Source of the DNA: Streptomyces sp. NBC_01298
GTDB lineage: Bacteria > Actinomycetota > Actinomycetes > Streptomycetales > Streptomycetaceae
Direction of reading: 5' to 3'
Length of the DNA: 64,000 bases
Assembly (NCBI RefSeq): GCF_035978755.1
Contig: NZ_CP108414.1
Location: 6,448,001 to 6,512,000, forward strand
Numbering within the stretch: the stretch's first letter is position 1; each line of letters starts with the position of its first letter. Under the pieces are notes generated by a model. The model searched no databases. It saw only the letters and a list, made by a program, of their open reading frames with translations, and was not told the DNA's origin. A program made the translations under genes and the position numbers. Positions 1-8,178 of this stretch are shown piece by piece.

Positions 1-1050
1 AACGTCCCCTACGGCGACGCGCAGAACAAGGTCAAGAACGCCTTCAGCAGCGGCTCCGAGGCCCCCGACGTGATCCGCGCCGACGTGGGCTGGGTCGCCG
101 ACTTCGCCTCCCTCGGCTACCTCGCCGAGGTCCCGGCCGACACGGCCAAGAAGGTCGACGCCGAGTTCCTGCCCCAGGCCGCCGCCAGCGGCAAGTACGA
201 GGGCAAGACCTACGCCGTCCCGCAGGTCATCGACACCATGGGCCTCTTCTACAACAAGAAGATGCTCGCCGACGCCGGCGTCCAGCCCCCCAAGACGCTG
301 GAAGAGGTGAAGACCGCCGCCGCGGCCATCAAGGCCAAGACCGGCAAGGCCGGCCTCTACCTGCGCGGCGACGACTCCTACTGGTTCCTCCCCCTCATCT
401 ACGGAGAGGGCGGCGACCTCGTCGACGCGAAGACCAAGACGGTCACCGTCGACAACGCGGCCGGTGTGAAGGCCTTCAAGGCCGCCCGCGACCTGGTCAC
501 CTCGGGTGCGGCGATCACCAACGCCACCGACGGCTGGACCAACATGCAGACCGCCTTCAAGTCGGGCGAGGCCGCGATGATGATCAACGGCCCCTGGGCC
601 GTGGCCGACAGCTACGCGGGCGACCAGTTCAAGGACAAGGCCAACCTCGGCATCGCCGCGGTCCCGGCCGGCTCCGTCAAGGCGGGCGCCCCGCAGGGCG
701 GCCACGACCTGGCCGTGTACGCGGGCTCCAAGAACATCGCCGCCGCGAACGCCTTCGTCGACTACATGACCTCGCAGGAGGTGCAGGTCCAGTCCGCCAA
801 GGAGCTGAGCCTGCTCCCGACCCGGACGGCCGCCTACGAGCAGCCCGAGGTCAAGTCCAGCGAGATGGTGCAGTTCTTCAAGCCGGCCGTGGACAAGGCC
901 GTCGAGCGCGCCTGGATCCCGGAGAACGGATCCCTCTTCGAGCCGCTCAAGGTCGAATACACCAAGGCGATCACCGGGGCGTCGAGCCCCGAGGACGCGG
1001 CCAAGGCGGCCGGCGCCGAATTCCGCAAGATCCTCAAGGGTTGGAAGTAG
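1..1050 (+). CDS. malE: Maltose/maltodextrin ABC transporter substrate-binding protein MalE (5' end missing)
   Basis: This is the extracellular solute-binding lipoprotein that captures maltose or maltodextrins and delivers them to the MalFG permease. The reading frame is open from the first base, so the signal peptide and N-terminus lie outside the window; about 349 residues are visible. The family signature is clear: APDVIRADVGWVADFA near the visible start, a YAVPQVIDTMGLFYNK stretch that contacts sugar in family 1 binding proteins, GEAAMMINGPWA in the middle, and a C-terminal helix ending in FRKILKGWK. The malF start lies 8 bases after the stop, so the genes are co-transcribed. Assignment to maltose rests on the neighbouring malF, malG, GH13 glucosidase and MalR-like gene; a related sugar cannot be excluded. 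Confidence 0.93.
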   Translation, partial: NVPYGDAQNKVKNAFSSGSEAPDVIRADVGWVADFASLGYLAEVPADTAKKVDAEFLPQAAASGKYEGKTYAVPQVIDTMGLFYNKKMLADAGVQPPKTLEEVKTAAAAIKAKTGKAGLYLRGDDSYWFLPLIYGEGGDLVDAKTKTVTVDNAAGVKAFKAARDLVTSGAAITNATDGWTNMQTAFKSGEAAMMINGPWAVADSYAGDQFKDKANLGIAAVPAGSVKAGAPQGGHDLAVYAGSKNIAAANAFVDYMTSQEVQVQSAKELSLLPTRTAAYEQPEVKSSEMVQFFKPAVDKAVERAWIPENGSLFEPLKVEYTKAITGASSPEDAAKAAGAEFRKILKGWK

Positions 1051-1058
1051 CGATAAAG

Positions 1059-2129
1059 ATGGCTGCTCACACCAGCCAGTCGGTGGCGAAGGCCGCGGAC
1101 GGCGAGACCGGTCCTGACGCCGGTTCCGCCGTCCGCGGCCGGAGCCGCAGGACTGACGGCAACGCCGGCGCCAAGGCCGGTGGCAAGTCCGGAGGAAGCA
1201 ACCGCCCCGGGCTGAAGCGGGCCCTGGCCACCCACTGGTACGCCTGGGCCATGATCACCCCCGTGGTGCTCGTGCTCGGCGTGATCATCGGCTGGCCGCT
1301 CGTCCGCGGCGTCTACCTCTCGCTGACCGACGCCACCGAGCGCAACGTCGGCCGGACCATCGGCGTCAACCACATCGAGGCCACGTACCAGTTCATCGGC
1401 CTCGACAACTACGCCGAGGTCCTCGCCGACCCGGTGTTCCTGCAGCGGCTGGTGTGGACGGTGACGTGGACCGTCGCCTGCGTATCGGTCACCTTCGCGC
1501 TGGGCCTCGGCCTCGCCACCCTGCTCAACCGCGAGTTCAAGGGACGCGCCGCCTACCGGATGGCGCTCATCCTGCCCTGGGCCGTCCCCGGATTCGTCTC
1601 CGTCTTCGCCTGGCGGTTCCTCTTCAACCGCGACAACGGCATCCTCAACAAGATCCTCGAAGGCGGCGGCATCTCCGCCGTCCCGTGGCTCGACGACCCG
1701 ACCTGGGCCAAGATCGCGGTCATCGCCGTCAACGTCTGGCTCGGCGTCCCCTTCATGATGGTCGCCCTGCTCGGCGGCATGCAGTCGATCCCCGGCGAGC
1801 TCTACGAGGCGGCCGAGATGGACGGGGCCAGCCCCTGGCAGCGGTTCCGCCACATCACCCTGCCGGGACTGCGCACGGTCAGCATGACCGTGATCCTGCT
1901 CTCCACCATCTGGACCTTCAACATGTTCCCGGTGATCTTCCTGCTCACCCGGGGCGGCCCCGGCGACTCCACGGAGATCCTGGTGACCCAGGCCTTCCGC
2001 GAGGCGTTCGTGACCAGTCCGCGCGACTTCGCGGTCTCGGCGACCTGGGGCGTACTGATCCTCCTGCTGCTCACGATGTTCGCGCTGGTCTACCGGCGCT
2101 CGCTGCGCAAGCAGGGAGAGGTGTGGTGA
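1059..2129 (+). CDS. malF: Maltose ABC transporter permease MalF
   Basis: This is one of the two integral membrane subunits of the maltose importer. The protein has 356 residues: a low-complexity N-terminal tail rich in Gly, Arg and Lys, then a hydrophobic segment (HWYAWAMITPVVLVLGVIIG) and further membrane helices. The EAA loop that docks on the ATPase is present as EAAEMDGASPWQRF followed by ITLPG. I chose the ATG at 1059, with GGAAG 11 bases upstream, over an in-frame TTG at 1041 that would overlap malE. No ATPase gene is present; Streptomyces commonly powers such importers with the shared MsiK ATPase encoded elsewhere (known for the family, inferred here). Confidence 0.93.
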   Translation: MAAHTSQSVAKAADGETGPDAGSAVRGRSRRTDGNAGAKAGGKSGGSNRPGLKRALATHWYAWAMITPVVLVLGVIIGWPLVRGVYLSLTDATERNVGRTIGVNHIEATYQFIGLDNYAEVLADPVFLQRLVWTVTWTVACVSVTFALGLGLATLLNREFKGRAAYRMALILPWAVPGFVSVFAWRFLFNRDNGILNKILEGGGISAVPWLDDPTWAKIAVIAVNVWLGVPFMMVALLGGMQSIPGELYEAAEMDGASPWQRFRHITLPGLRTVSMTVILLSTIWTFNMFPVIFLLTRGGPGDSTEILVTQAFREAFVTSPRDFAVSATWGVLILLLLTMFALVYRRSLRKQGEVW

Positions 2130-2131
2130 CC

Positions 2132-3004
2132 ATGACGACCGATTCCGCGCTGTCCGCGAAGGCGGCCTCCGCCCGCCCCCGCGGCAAGCGCTCCGCGCTC
2201 GCCTCCGCCGGCCTGCACGGCACCCTGGCCGTCGCCGCCGTGATCGCCGTCTTCCCGGTGCTGTGGATCCTGCTGACCTCCCTCAAGCCGGCGAAGCACG
2301 CCATCTCCACGGACTTCGTCAAGGAACCGACCCTCGACAACTACCGCTACCTGGTGGAGTCGACCTCCTTCCTCACCTGGTTCGGCAACTCCGTCCTGGT
2401 CGCCGGCATCACCACCGTCCTCGGGGTGTTCATCGCCGCCACCACCGGATACGCCGTCAGCCGCTTCAAGTTCCCCGGAATGAAGCCGCTGATGTGGACC
2501 CTGCTCATCACGCAGATGTTCCCGATGGCCATCCTCATCGTGCCGCTCTACAACCTCATGGGCGACCTGGGGCTGCTGAACCAGCCGCTCGGCCTGGTGA
2601 TCACCTACCTCACCATCGCCGTGCCGTTCTGCGCCTGGATGATGAAGGGCTTCTTCGACACCATCCCGGTCGAGATCGACGAATCCGGCCGCGTCGACGG
2701 ACTCAACCCCTTCGGCACCTTCTGGCGCCTGATCCTGCCGCTCGCCAAGCCCGGCCTCGCCGTCACCGGCTTCTACGCCTTCATCACCGCCTGGGGCGAG
2801 GTCGCCTACGCCTCCGCCTTCATGGTCGGCGACGAGCACCTCACGCTGGCCGGCGGCCTGCAGACCTTCGTCACCCAGTACACCTCCAACTGGGGTGCGA
2901 TGAGCGCCGCTTCCATCCTCATCGCGATCCCCGCGGCGTTCTTCTTCCTCTTCGCCCAGCGTCACCTCGTCGCCGGGATGACGGCGGGCGCGACCAAGGG
3001 CTGA
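2132..3004 (+). CDS. malG: Maltose ABC transporter permease MalG
   Basis: This is the second membrane subunit of the maltose importer, 290 residues. A short Ala/Ser-rich N-terminus precedes the first membrane segment (LAVAAVIAVFPVLWILL), and the classical MalG region WFGNSVLVAGITTVLGVF follows. The EAA loop reads EIDESGRVDGLNPFGTF and then LILPLAKPGL, so it keeps the G and the LP but departs from EAA itself, as usual in this subfamily. The ATG lies 2 bases after the malF stop with GGGAGAGG about 10 bases upstream; a GTG at 2126 would overlap the malF stop and is the alternative. It forms one transcript with malE and malF. Confidence 0.93.
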   Translation: MTTDSALSAKAASARPRGKRSALASAGLHGTLAVAAVIAVFPVLWILLTSLKPAKHAISTDFVKEPTLDNYRYLVESTSFLTWFGNSVLVAGITTVLGVFIAATTGYAVSRFKFPGMKPLMWTLLITQMFPMAILIVPLYNLMGDLGLLNQPLGLVITYLTIAVPFCAWMMKGFFDTIPVEIDESGRVDGLNPFGTFWRLILPLAKPGLAVTGFYAFITAWGEVAYASAFMVGDEHLTLAGGLQTFVTQYTSNWGAMSAASILIAIPAAFFFLFAQRHLVAGMTAGATKG

Positions 3005-3055
3005 CCACCCCGCGCCCCGCCCTCGTACCCACCGGCCCGACTCTTCAAGGACGAC

Positions 3056-4672
3056 ATGACCCAGCACCTCGCCGCCGAACCCTCCCTGGACGGCCTCCCC
3101 ACCTCCACCGGCACCCAGCCCGGCTGGTGGAGAGAAGCGGTGATCTACCAGGTCTATCCGCGCAGTTTCGCCGACTCCAACGGGGACGGCATGGGGGACC
3201 TCGAAGGCATCCGCAGCCGACTGCCCTACCTCAAGGACCTCGGCGTCGACGCCGTGTGGCTCAGCCCCTTCTACGCCTCCCCGCAGGCCGACGCGGGCTA
3301 CGACGTCGCCGACTACCGGGCCATCGACCCCATGTTCGGCAGCCTCCACGACGCCGACGCCGTGATCCGCGAAGCCCACGCGCTCGACCTGCGGATCATC
3401 GTGGACCTGGTCCCCAACCACTGCTCCGACCAGCACGAATGGTTCAAGCAGGCACTGCGCGAAGGGCCCGGTACGCCGCTGCGCGAACGGTTCCACTTCC
3501 GCGCGGGGCGGGGCGCCGACGGCACGCAGCCCCCCAACGACTGGGAGTCCATCTTCGGCGGACCCGCCTGGACCCGGGTCGCCGACGGGGAGTGGTACCT
3601 GCACCTCTTCGCCCCCGAGCAGCCCGACTTCAACTGGGAACACCCGGCCGTCCAGGACGAGTTCCGCTCGATCCTGCGCTTCTGGCTCGACCTCGGCGCC
3701 GACGGCTTCCGCATCGACGTGGCCCACGGCCTGGTCAAGGCCCCCGGCCTGCCCGACCTCGGCCGCGGCGAACAGCTCAAGCTGCTCGGCAACCAGGTGC
3801 TGCCCTTCTTCGACCAGGACGGCGTCCACGAGATCTACCGCTCCTGGCGCCGGGTCCTCGACGAGTACGCCGGCGACCGCATCGGCGTCGCCGAGGCCTG
3901 GACCCCCAGCGCAGACCGGACCGCCATGTACCTGCGGCCCGACGAACTGCACCAGGCCTTCAACTTCCACTACCTGAACACCGGTTGGGACGCAGCCGCG
4001 CTGCGCGCCACCATCGACGAGTCCCTGGACGCGATGCGCCCGGTGGGCGCGCCGACCACGTGGGTCCTGTCGAACCACGACGTGGTGCGCCACGTCACGC
4101 GCTACGGCGGCGGGGCCCGGGGCCTGGCCCGGGCGCGGGCGGCCGCGCTGCTCATGCTGGCGCTGCCCGGATCGGCGTACGTCTACCAGGGCGAGGAACT
4201 CGGCCTGCCGGAGGTCGTCGACCTCCCCGACGCCGTCCGCCAGGACCCGGCCTTCGCCCGCGGCGCCGGGCAGGACGGGCTGCGCGACGGCTGCCGCGTG
4301 CCGATCCCGTGGTCGGGCACCGAGGCCCCGTACGGCTTCGGCGAGGGTGGCAGCTGGCTGCCGCAGCCCGCCGAGTGGGCGGGCCTGAGCGTGGCCGCGC
4401 AGACCGGCGACCCGGCCTCCACCCTGGAGCTCTACCGCGCCGCGCTGCGCCTGCGCCGTACGCACCCGGAGCTGGGCGCGGGCGACGGCGTGGAGTGGCT
4501 GGAGGCCCCGGCGGGCGTCCTGGCCTTCCGCCGGGGGGACTTCACCTGCACGGTCAACACCACGGACGAGGCGGTACGGATGCCCGCGCCGGGCACCGTA
4601 CTGCTGGCGAGCGGGCCCCTGCCCGACCCGTCGGAGCTGCCGGCCGACACGGCGGTGTGGTGGCGGGGATGA
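3056..4672 (+). CDS. GH13 alpha-glucosidase (oligo-1,6/maltodextrin type)
   Basis: This is a cytoplasmic glycoside hydrolase family 13 enzyme of 538 residues, with no signal peptide, that should split imported maltose and maltodextrins to glucose. The TIM-barrel motifs are in order: VIYQVYPRSFADSNGDGMGDL, DLVPNH, GFRIDVAHG with nucleophile D221, VAEAWT with acid/base E280, and SNHDVVRH with D342. QPDFNWEHP is typical of the oligo-1,6-glucosidase and alpha-glucosidase subfamily. The gene starts 51 bases after malG and its stop overlaps the next start as ATGA, so it belongs to the mal operon. It corresponds in position to the agl gene beside malEFG in other Streptomyces; the exact linkage preference cannot be read from the sequence. 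Confidence 0.9.
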   Translation: MTQHLAAEPSLDGLPTSTGTQPGWWREAVIYQVYPRSFADSNGDGMGDLEGIRSRLPYLKDLGVDAVWLSPFYASPQADAGYDVADYRAIDPMFGSLHDADAVIREAHALDLRIIVDLVPNHCSDQHEWFKQALREGPGTPLRERFHFRAGRGADGTQPPNDWESIFGGPAWTRVADGEWYLHLFAPEQPDFNWEHPAVQDEFRSILRFWLDLGADGFRIDVAHGLVKAPGLPDLGRGEQLKLLGNQVLPFFDQDGVHEIYRSWRRVLDEYAGDRIGVAEAWTPSADRTAMYLRPDELHQAFNFHYLNTGWDAAALRATIDESLDAMRPVGAPTTWVLSNHDVVRHVTRYGGGARGLARARAAALLMLALPGSAYVYQGEELGLPEVVDLPDAVRQDPAFARGAGQDGLRDGCRVPIPWSGTEAPYGFGEGGSWLPQPAEWAGLSVAAQTGDPASTLELYRAALRLRRTHPELGAGDGVEWLEAPAGVLAFRRGDFTCTVNTTDEAVRMPAPGTVLLASGPLPDPSELPADTAVWWRG

Positions 4673-5673
4673 CCTCCCCGCTGCGGCTGACGGACATCGC
4701 CGCGCAGGCCGCGGTCAGCGAGGCGACCGTCAGCCGCGTGCTCAACGGCAAGGCGGGCGTGGCGTCCGGCACCCGGCACAAGGTGCTGGCCGCCATGGAC
4801 CTGCTGGGCTACGAACGCCCGGTCCGGCTGCGCAGGCGCAGCAACGGCCTGGTGGGTCTCCTCACCCCCGAGCTGACCAACCCCATCTTTCCCGCGTTCG
4901 CCCAGGTCATCGAGCAGACCCTCGCGGGCCACGGCTACACCCCGGTGCTGTGCACGCAGACCCCGGGCGGGGCCACCGAGGACGAGCTGGTGGAGCAGCT
5001 GGAGGAGCGCGGGGTCACCGGCATCGTGTTCCTGTCCGGCCTGCACGCGGACTCCTCGGCCGACCCGTCCCGCTACCAGCGGCTGGCGGCCCGCGGGGTC
5101 CCCTTCGTCCTCATCAACGGCTTCAACGAACAGGTCCAGGCCCCCTTCATCTCCCCGGACGACCGCGCGGCGGCGGACATGGCGGTCCGCCACCTGGAAG
5201 ACCTGGGCCACCGCAGGATCGGCCTGGCCATCGGGCCGACGCGCTACGTCCCGTCGGCCCGCAAGGAGGCGGGTTTCACCGCCGCCCTCCCCTCCGCGGC
5301 GGCCGAAGGCCTCATCCAGCGCACCCTCTTCACGGTCGAGGGCGGCCACGCGGCGGGCGGAGCCCTGCTGGACCGGGGCTGCACGGGCATCGTCTGCGGC
5401 AGCGACCCGATGGCGCTGGGCGTCATACGGGCCGCCCGCGAACGGGGCCTGCGCGTGCCGGAGGACGTCTCGGTGGTCGGCTTCGACGACTCCCCGCTGA
5501 TCGCCTTCACCGACCCTCCGCTGACCACGGTCCGCCAGCCGGTGCGCGCCATGGCCACGGCGGCGGTCGGAGCCCTCCTGGAGGCGGTCGCCGGAACTCC
5601 GGTCCAGCGCACGGAGTACGTGTTCCAGCCGGAGCTGGTGGTCCGGGGGTCCACGGGGCAAGGGCCCGGCTAG
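4669..5673 (+). CDS. malR: LacI-family repressor of maltose/amylase genes (MalR/Reg1-like)
   Basis: This is a 334-residue LacI-type repressor. A helix-turn-helix and hinge occupy residues 8-60 (LTDIAAQAAVSEATVSRVLN, then VLAAMDLLGYERP), and a periplasmic-binding-protein-like effector domain follows, with CTQTPGGATEDELVEQ and VSVVGFDDSPLIAFTDPPLT. From memory, these stretches closely match Reg1/MalR of S. lividans and S. coelicolor, which represses amylase and mal genes through CTTGCAG-type operators. The gene overlaps the glucosidase by 4 bases (ATGA) and ends the operon. In S. coelicolor malR lies upstream of malE and divergent from it, so this copy is either a relocated malR or a paralogue with another copy left of the window. 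The gene symbol is therefore provisional. Confidence 0.8.
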   Translation: MTSPLRLTDIAAQAAVSEATVSRVLNGKAGVASGTRHKVLAAMDLLGYERPVRLRRRSNGLVGLLTPELTNPIFPAFAQVIEQTLAGHGYTPVLCTQTPGGATEDELVEQLEERGVTGIVFLSGLHADSSADPSRYQRLAARGVPFVLINGFNEQVQAPFISPDDRAAADMAVRHLEDLGHRRIGLAIGPTRYVPSARKEAGFTAALPSAAAEGLIQRTLFTVEGGHAAGGALLDRGCTGIVCGSDPMALGVIRAARERGLRVPEDVSVVGFDDSPLIAFTDPPLTTVRQPVRAMATAAVGALLEAVAGTPVQRTEYVFQPELVVRGSTGQGPG

Positions 5674-5804
5674 AGCCAAACCATTCGGAATTACTGAAAG
5701 GAAAGATCGAAAACCATCGATGGACGTGAGTGATCGCGGGCTGTGAGAGTTGTCGGTGTCACCCCAACTCCCTTGCACACACAGCTGAAAGGCGTCTCCC
5801 ACCC

Positions 5805-6944
5805 ATGCGACCTTCCCCCGCCCACCAGCCCGCTTCCGCCGAGTCCGCCTACGCCGCTCCGTACGTCTCCGGTGACCCGTACGCCGACTACCGCGGCACC
5901 GACGCCGCCTTCACCCGGCTGACCGACCTCGCCGACCGCCGGCTCGGCGCGGGAGTCGTCGCGGCCAACGACGAGTTCTTCGCGGACCGGGAGAAGCTCC
6001 TCTCCCGCACCCCCGCCGTCTTCGACGTCCACGACTACGGGAACAAGGGCAAGGTCATGGACGGCTGGGAGACCCGCCGCCGCCGCGGAGCCGACGCCGC
6101 CAACCCCTTCCCTACCGACGCCGACCACGACTGGGCCCTGGTCCGCCTCGGCGCCGCCGGCGTCATCCGCGGCGTCGTCGTGGACACCGCCCACTTCCGG
6201 GGCAACTTCCCCCAGCAAGTCAGCATCGAGGCAGCCGCGTTCGACGGCACGCCCTCCGTCGCCGAACTCCAGGAGGACGGCCGCGCCTGGCACGTCATCC
6301 TGCCCCGTACCCCCGTCCGCGGCCACGCCGCCAACGCGTTCCCCATCGACTCCGACCGCCGCTGGACCCACCTGCGGATCAACCAGCACCCCGACGGCGG
6401 CATCGCCCGCCTCCGCGTCCACGGCGAGGTCGTCCCCGACCCGGAGTGGCTGGGCCTCCTCGGAACCTTCGACGTGGCCTGCGTCGCCAACGGCGGCAGC
6501 GTGACGGACGCGTCGGACGGCTTCTACTCCTCGCCGGGCAACACGATCATGCCGGGGCTCTCGCAGAAGCAGGACGACGGCTGGGAGACCCGGCGCCGCC
6601 GCGACAAGGGCAACGACTGGATCGAGTACCGGCTCGCCGCGCAGAGCGAGATCCGTGCGGTGGAAGTCGACACGGCGTACCTGAAGGGCAACGCCGCCGG
6701 CTGGGTGTCCCTGTCGGTCAAGGACGGCGACGCCGCCGACTGGACCGAGGTGCTGCCCCGGACCGCCCTCCAGCCCGACACCCTGCACCGCCTCCCCCTG
6801 ACGGTCCCCGCCACGGCCACCCACGCCCGCCTGGACGTCTACCCCGACGGCGGCCTGGCCCGCCTGCGCCTCCACGGCAACCTCACCCAGACCGGCGCGG
6901 CCGCCCTGACCGCCCGCGCGACCCGGGCGACGCGCGGGGAGTGA
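5805..6944 (+). CDS. alc: Allantoicase
   Basis: This enzyme hydrolyses allantoate to ureidoglycolate and urea in purine-ring catabolism, giving nitrogen. The protein has 379 residues and consists of two homologous beta-sandwich repeats. Each carries DGWETRRRR (residues 86-94 and 258-266) and a following VDTAHFRGN or VDTAYLKGN, the family signature. Length and architecture match bacterial and fungal allantoicases. I chose the ATG giving MRPSPAHQ; no strong ribosome-binding site is seen, and a GTG or TTG upstream cannot be excluded. The gene stands alone behind the mal operon without allB or urease genes, which is unusual, since allantoin genes often cluster. The 131-base upstream gap holds the 10-bp palindrome CCATCGATGG at 5714-5723. 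Confidence 0.92.
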   Translation: MRPSPAHQPASAESAYAAPYVSGDPYADYRGTDAAFTRLTDLADRRLGAGVVAANDEFFADREKLLSRTPAVFDVHDYGNKGKVMDGWETRRRRGADAANPFPTDADHDWALVRLGAAGVIRGVVVDTAHFRGNFPQQVSIEAAAFDGTPSVAELQEDGRAWHVILPRTPVRGHAANAFPIDSDRRWTHLRINQHPDGGIARLRVHGEVVPDPEWLGLLGTFDVACVANGGSVTDASDGFYSSPGNTIMPGLSQKQDDGWETRRRRDKGNDWIEYRLAAQSEIRAVEVDTAYLKGNAAGWVSLSVKDGDAADWTEVLPRTALQPDTLHRLPLTVPATATHARLDVYPDGGLARLRLHGNLTQTGAAALTARATRATRGE

Positions 6945-7039
6945 GCGGCGCAGCCGGTGGGCTTGTGCTGCGGGTTGGGCGGTCGCGTTGACATGGTGCG
7001 GTGGGAGCCCGGCAGTTCAGTGTCCTTTCGGTGCGGGCC

Positions 7040-7106
7040 GGTCCCTCAAGGGCGCTCCCTTCGGTCGCGTCGCTACGCGATGGCCTTCGGCCACCCTTGA
7101 CCGACC
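7040..7106. repeat. Three-branched palindromic repeat
   Basis: The outer arms (GGTCCCTCAAGGG at 7040-7052 and CCCTTGACCGACC at 7094-7106) pair with two mismatches. Inside lie two perfect small hairpins, TCGCGT-cgct-ACGCGA (7065-7080) and TGGCC-TTC-GGCCA (7081-7093), plus a CCCTTCGG tract. The whole can fold as a cloverleaf-like junction. From memory, very similar elements recur between Streptomyces genes. It may end the alc transcript, but it lacks a U-tract. Confidence 0.6.
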
Positions 7107-7347
7107 GACCCGCCCCGAAACGCCACAAGACTTCCGGGATCCCCCCGGGGAACGGCCGGGAGGGAGGAGGGGGAGGAGCGGCCTCGTCTGAGATGCGCAG
7201 CCGTTTTCCGGCCGGAGGTCATCTGGACACGGCCCCGGCAGGACCGTGACCTCAGCCGGAACGGAGGCGCGGGGCGATCAGAGCATCCAGGGCCGGGCCC
7301 CTGGAAACCCTTCCCGAGACGTCCGAGTGCCACCCCGAGCGAGAGGT

Positions 7348-7434
7348 GGATGAGAAGGACCCCAGAGTCGGTGGGCGCGACAGATCGCTACGTACTCCCA
7401 CTCGGCTCAGCGACTGCGGACCAGCCGTGGCTGG
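7348..7434 (-). repeat. Left arm of an imperfect long inverted repeat (partner at 10609-10695)
   Basis: Read on the minus strand, this segment aligns without gaps to 10609-10695 on the plus strand. The core starts with the identical 22-mer that opens AGTCGCTGAGCCG and continues through GTAGCGATC and TCGCGCCC; I count 57 identities in 68 aligned bases, and about 71 in 87 overall. The two arms face each other across the five small genes of this island. Confidence 0.7.
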
Positions 7435-7482
7435 GAAGCTGCTGAGCACGACCGTGGGCCCCTCGGGGCCGGCACCTGCGGG

Positions 7483-7563
7483 TCAGTAGGTGCTGATGAC
7501 AATGACCGCAAGGACTCCGAGGACGATCAGGACGTAGAGGATCTGTCGCAGGCGCTCGGTCAC
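7483..7563 (-). CDS. Small single-pass membrane peptide, 26 residues
   Basis: The GTG start overlaps the stop of the upstream minus-strand gene as GTGA, a classic translational-coupling arrangement. The peptide opens with a short charged head (TERLRQ), then has an unbroken hydrophobic run (ILYVLIVLGVLAVIVI) long enough for one membrane helix, and ends STY. A recognisably related but degenerate frame (QERLYRGL, then LVLIVLAA) lies in the same relative position beside the other repeat arm at 10512-10601. Coding status is inferred from the coupling, the hydrophobic pattern and the related frame. Function is unknown. Confidence 0.45.
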   Translation of the reverse strand: MTERLRQILYVLIVLGVLAVIVISTY

Positions 7564-8030
7564 CGGTCATGCGCCCGGGTCGGCCGGCACTCCGGATCGG
7601 CCCGGTCGTGAGCGTGCTGGTCCGGGCGGGCGCCGGACATCGAATGCCCGGGGATCGTCTCGTAGTCCTCGCTCAGGATCGGCCGGTCGCAGAGGCAACA
7701 GAGGCGCGTTGATGGGTGCTCGGAGTCGCCGAGAACTGCCGTCAAGATTCGCGCAATTCTGGCCAGGCCGCGGGCGTGGTTCCAATTCGAGTTTGGTTCG
7801 GAAGTCCGTGGGCCGACCGCTGAGGTGTACTCCCATTCCGCGACGGCATTGGAGGCTCGCGGGTCCCACCGGTTCCGGGGAAGGTATTTCACCGCATGGT
7901 GGAGTTGATGGCCGCAGGTGATGAGGTCGTCGATGAGCCGTTCCACGCGCTCGGCCGACGGGCGGTGCGGATACGGGCCAAGGGCCTCAGTGATCAGATC
8001 CTGGATGTTGCCGCCTGCTTGCGTCGTCAC
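7560..8030 (-). CDS. Small hypothetical protein (possibly DUF6415-like)
   Basis: The predicted protein has 156 residues and I cannot assign a function. I chose the GTG start because GAGG sits 6 bases upstream; an ATG at 8108 would add 26 residues but lacks a site. An amphipathic N-terminal segment (LITEALGPYPHRPSAERVER, then LIDDLITCGHQLHHAV) resembles, from memory, the small DUF6415 proteins found near Streptomyces regulators. The C-terminal half has two CxxC-like cysteines (LCCLCDRP), hinting at metal binding, and a His/Asp/Arg-rich tail. It is divergent from an HTH regulator and coupled to a 26-residue membrane peptide. Codon use is less GC-biased than in the flanking core genes. Confidence 0.5.
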   Translation of the reverse strand: MTTQAGGNIQDLITEALGPYPHRPSAERVERLIDDLITCGHQLHHAVKYLPRNRWDPRASNAVAEWEYTSAVGPRTSEPNSNWNHARGLARIARILTAVLGDSEHPSTRLCCLCDRPILSEDYETIPGHSMSGARPDQHAHDRADPECRPTRAHDR

Positions 8031-8117
8031 CGTGTACCTCGGTTCGTCAGCGCGTCCTGTGTTCGTAGGTGGATGATTTCGTTGCACGCAGATGGGCGGA
8101 TAGGCCATCGCATGGCC

Positions 8118-8150
8118 ATCCGCGGCCATATCGCGGCCATGGCCGCGGAT
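8118..8150. promoter_or_regulatory. Palindromic operator candidate in a divergent promoter
   Basis: Perfect 12-bp arms ATCCGCGGCCAT and ATGGCCGCGGAT are separated by 9 bases. The element lies between the hypothetical gene reading left and the HTH regulator reading right, and GCGGATAGG occurs both inside it and about 48 bases earlier. It is a likely target for the adjacent regulator (inference). Confidence 0.5.
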
Positions 8151-8178
8151 AGGCGAGATGACACCGCAGACTGGGGCG

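Larger units (their letters stand above)
6945..7482. other. Intergenic region without a confident gene
   Basis: About 540 bases follow allantoicase and contain no convincing coding frame. They hold a branched palindromic repeat (7040-7106) and one arm of a long inverted repeat (7348-7434), both listed separately. The rest is GC-rich and featureless to the eye. Confidence 0.6.

Noticed and set aside
1041-1058. TTG start giving six extra residues for malF
   Set aside because: It would overlap malE and has no good spacing to a ribosome-binding site; the ATG is preferred.
2090-4465. Long minus-strand frame opposite malG and the glucosidase gene
   Set aside because: It is the GC-rich shadow of the real genes; its composition is Arg/Gly/Val-rich without domains.
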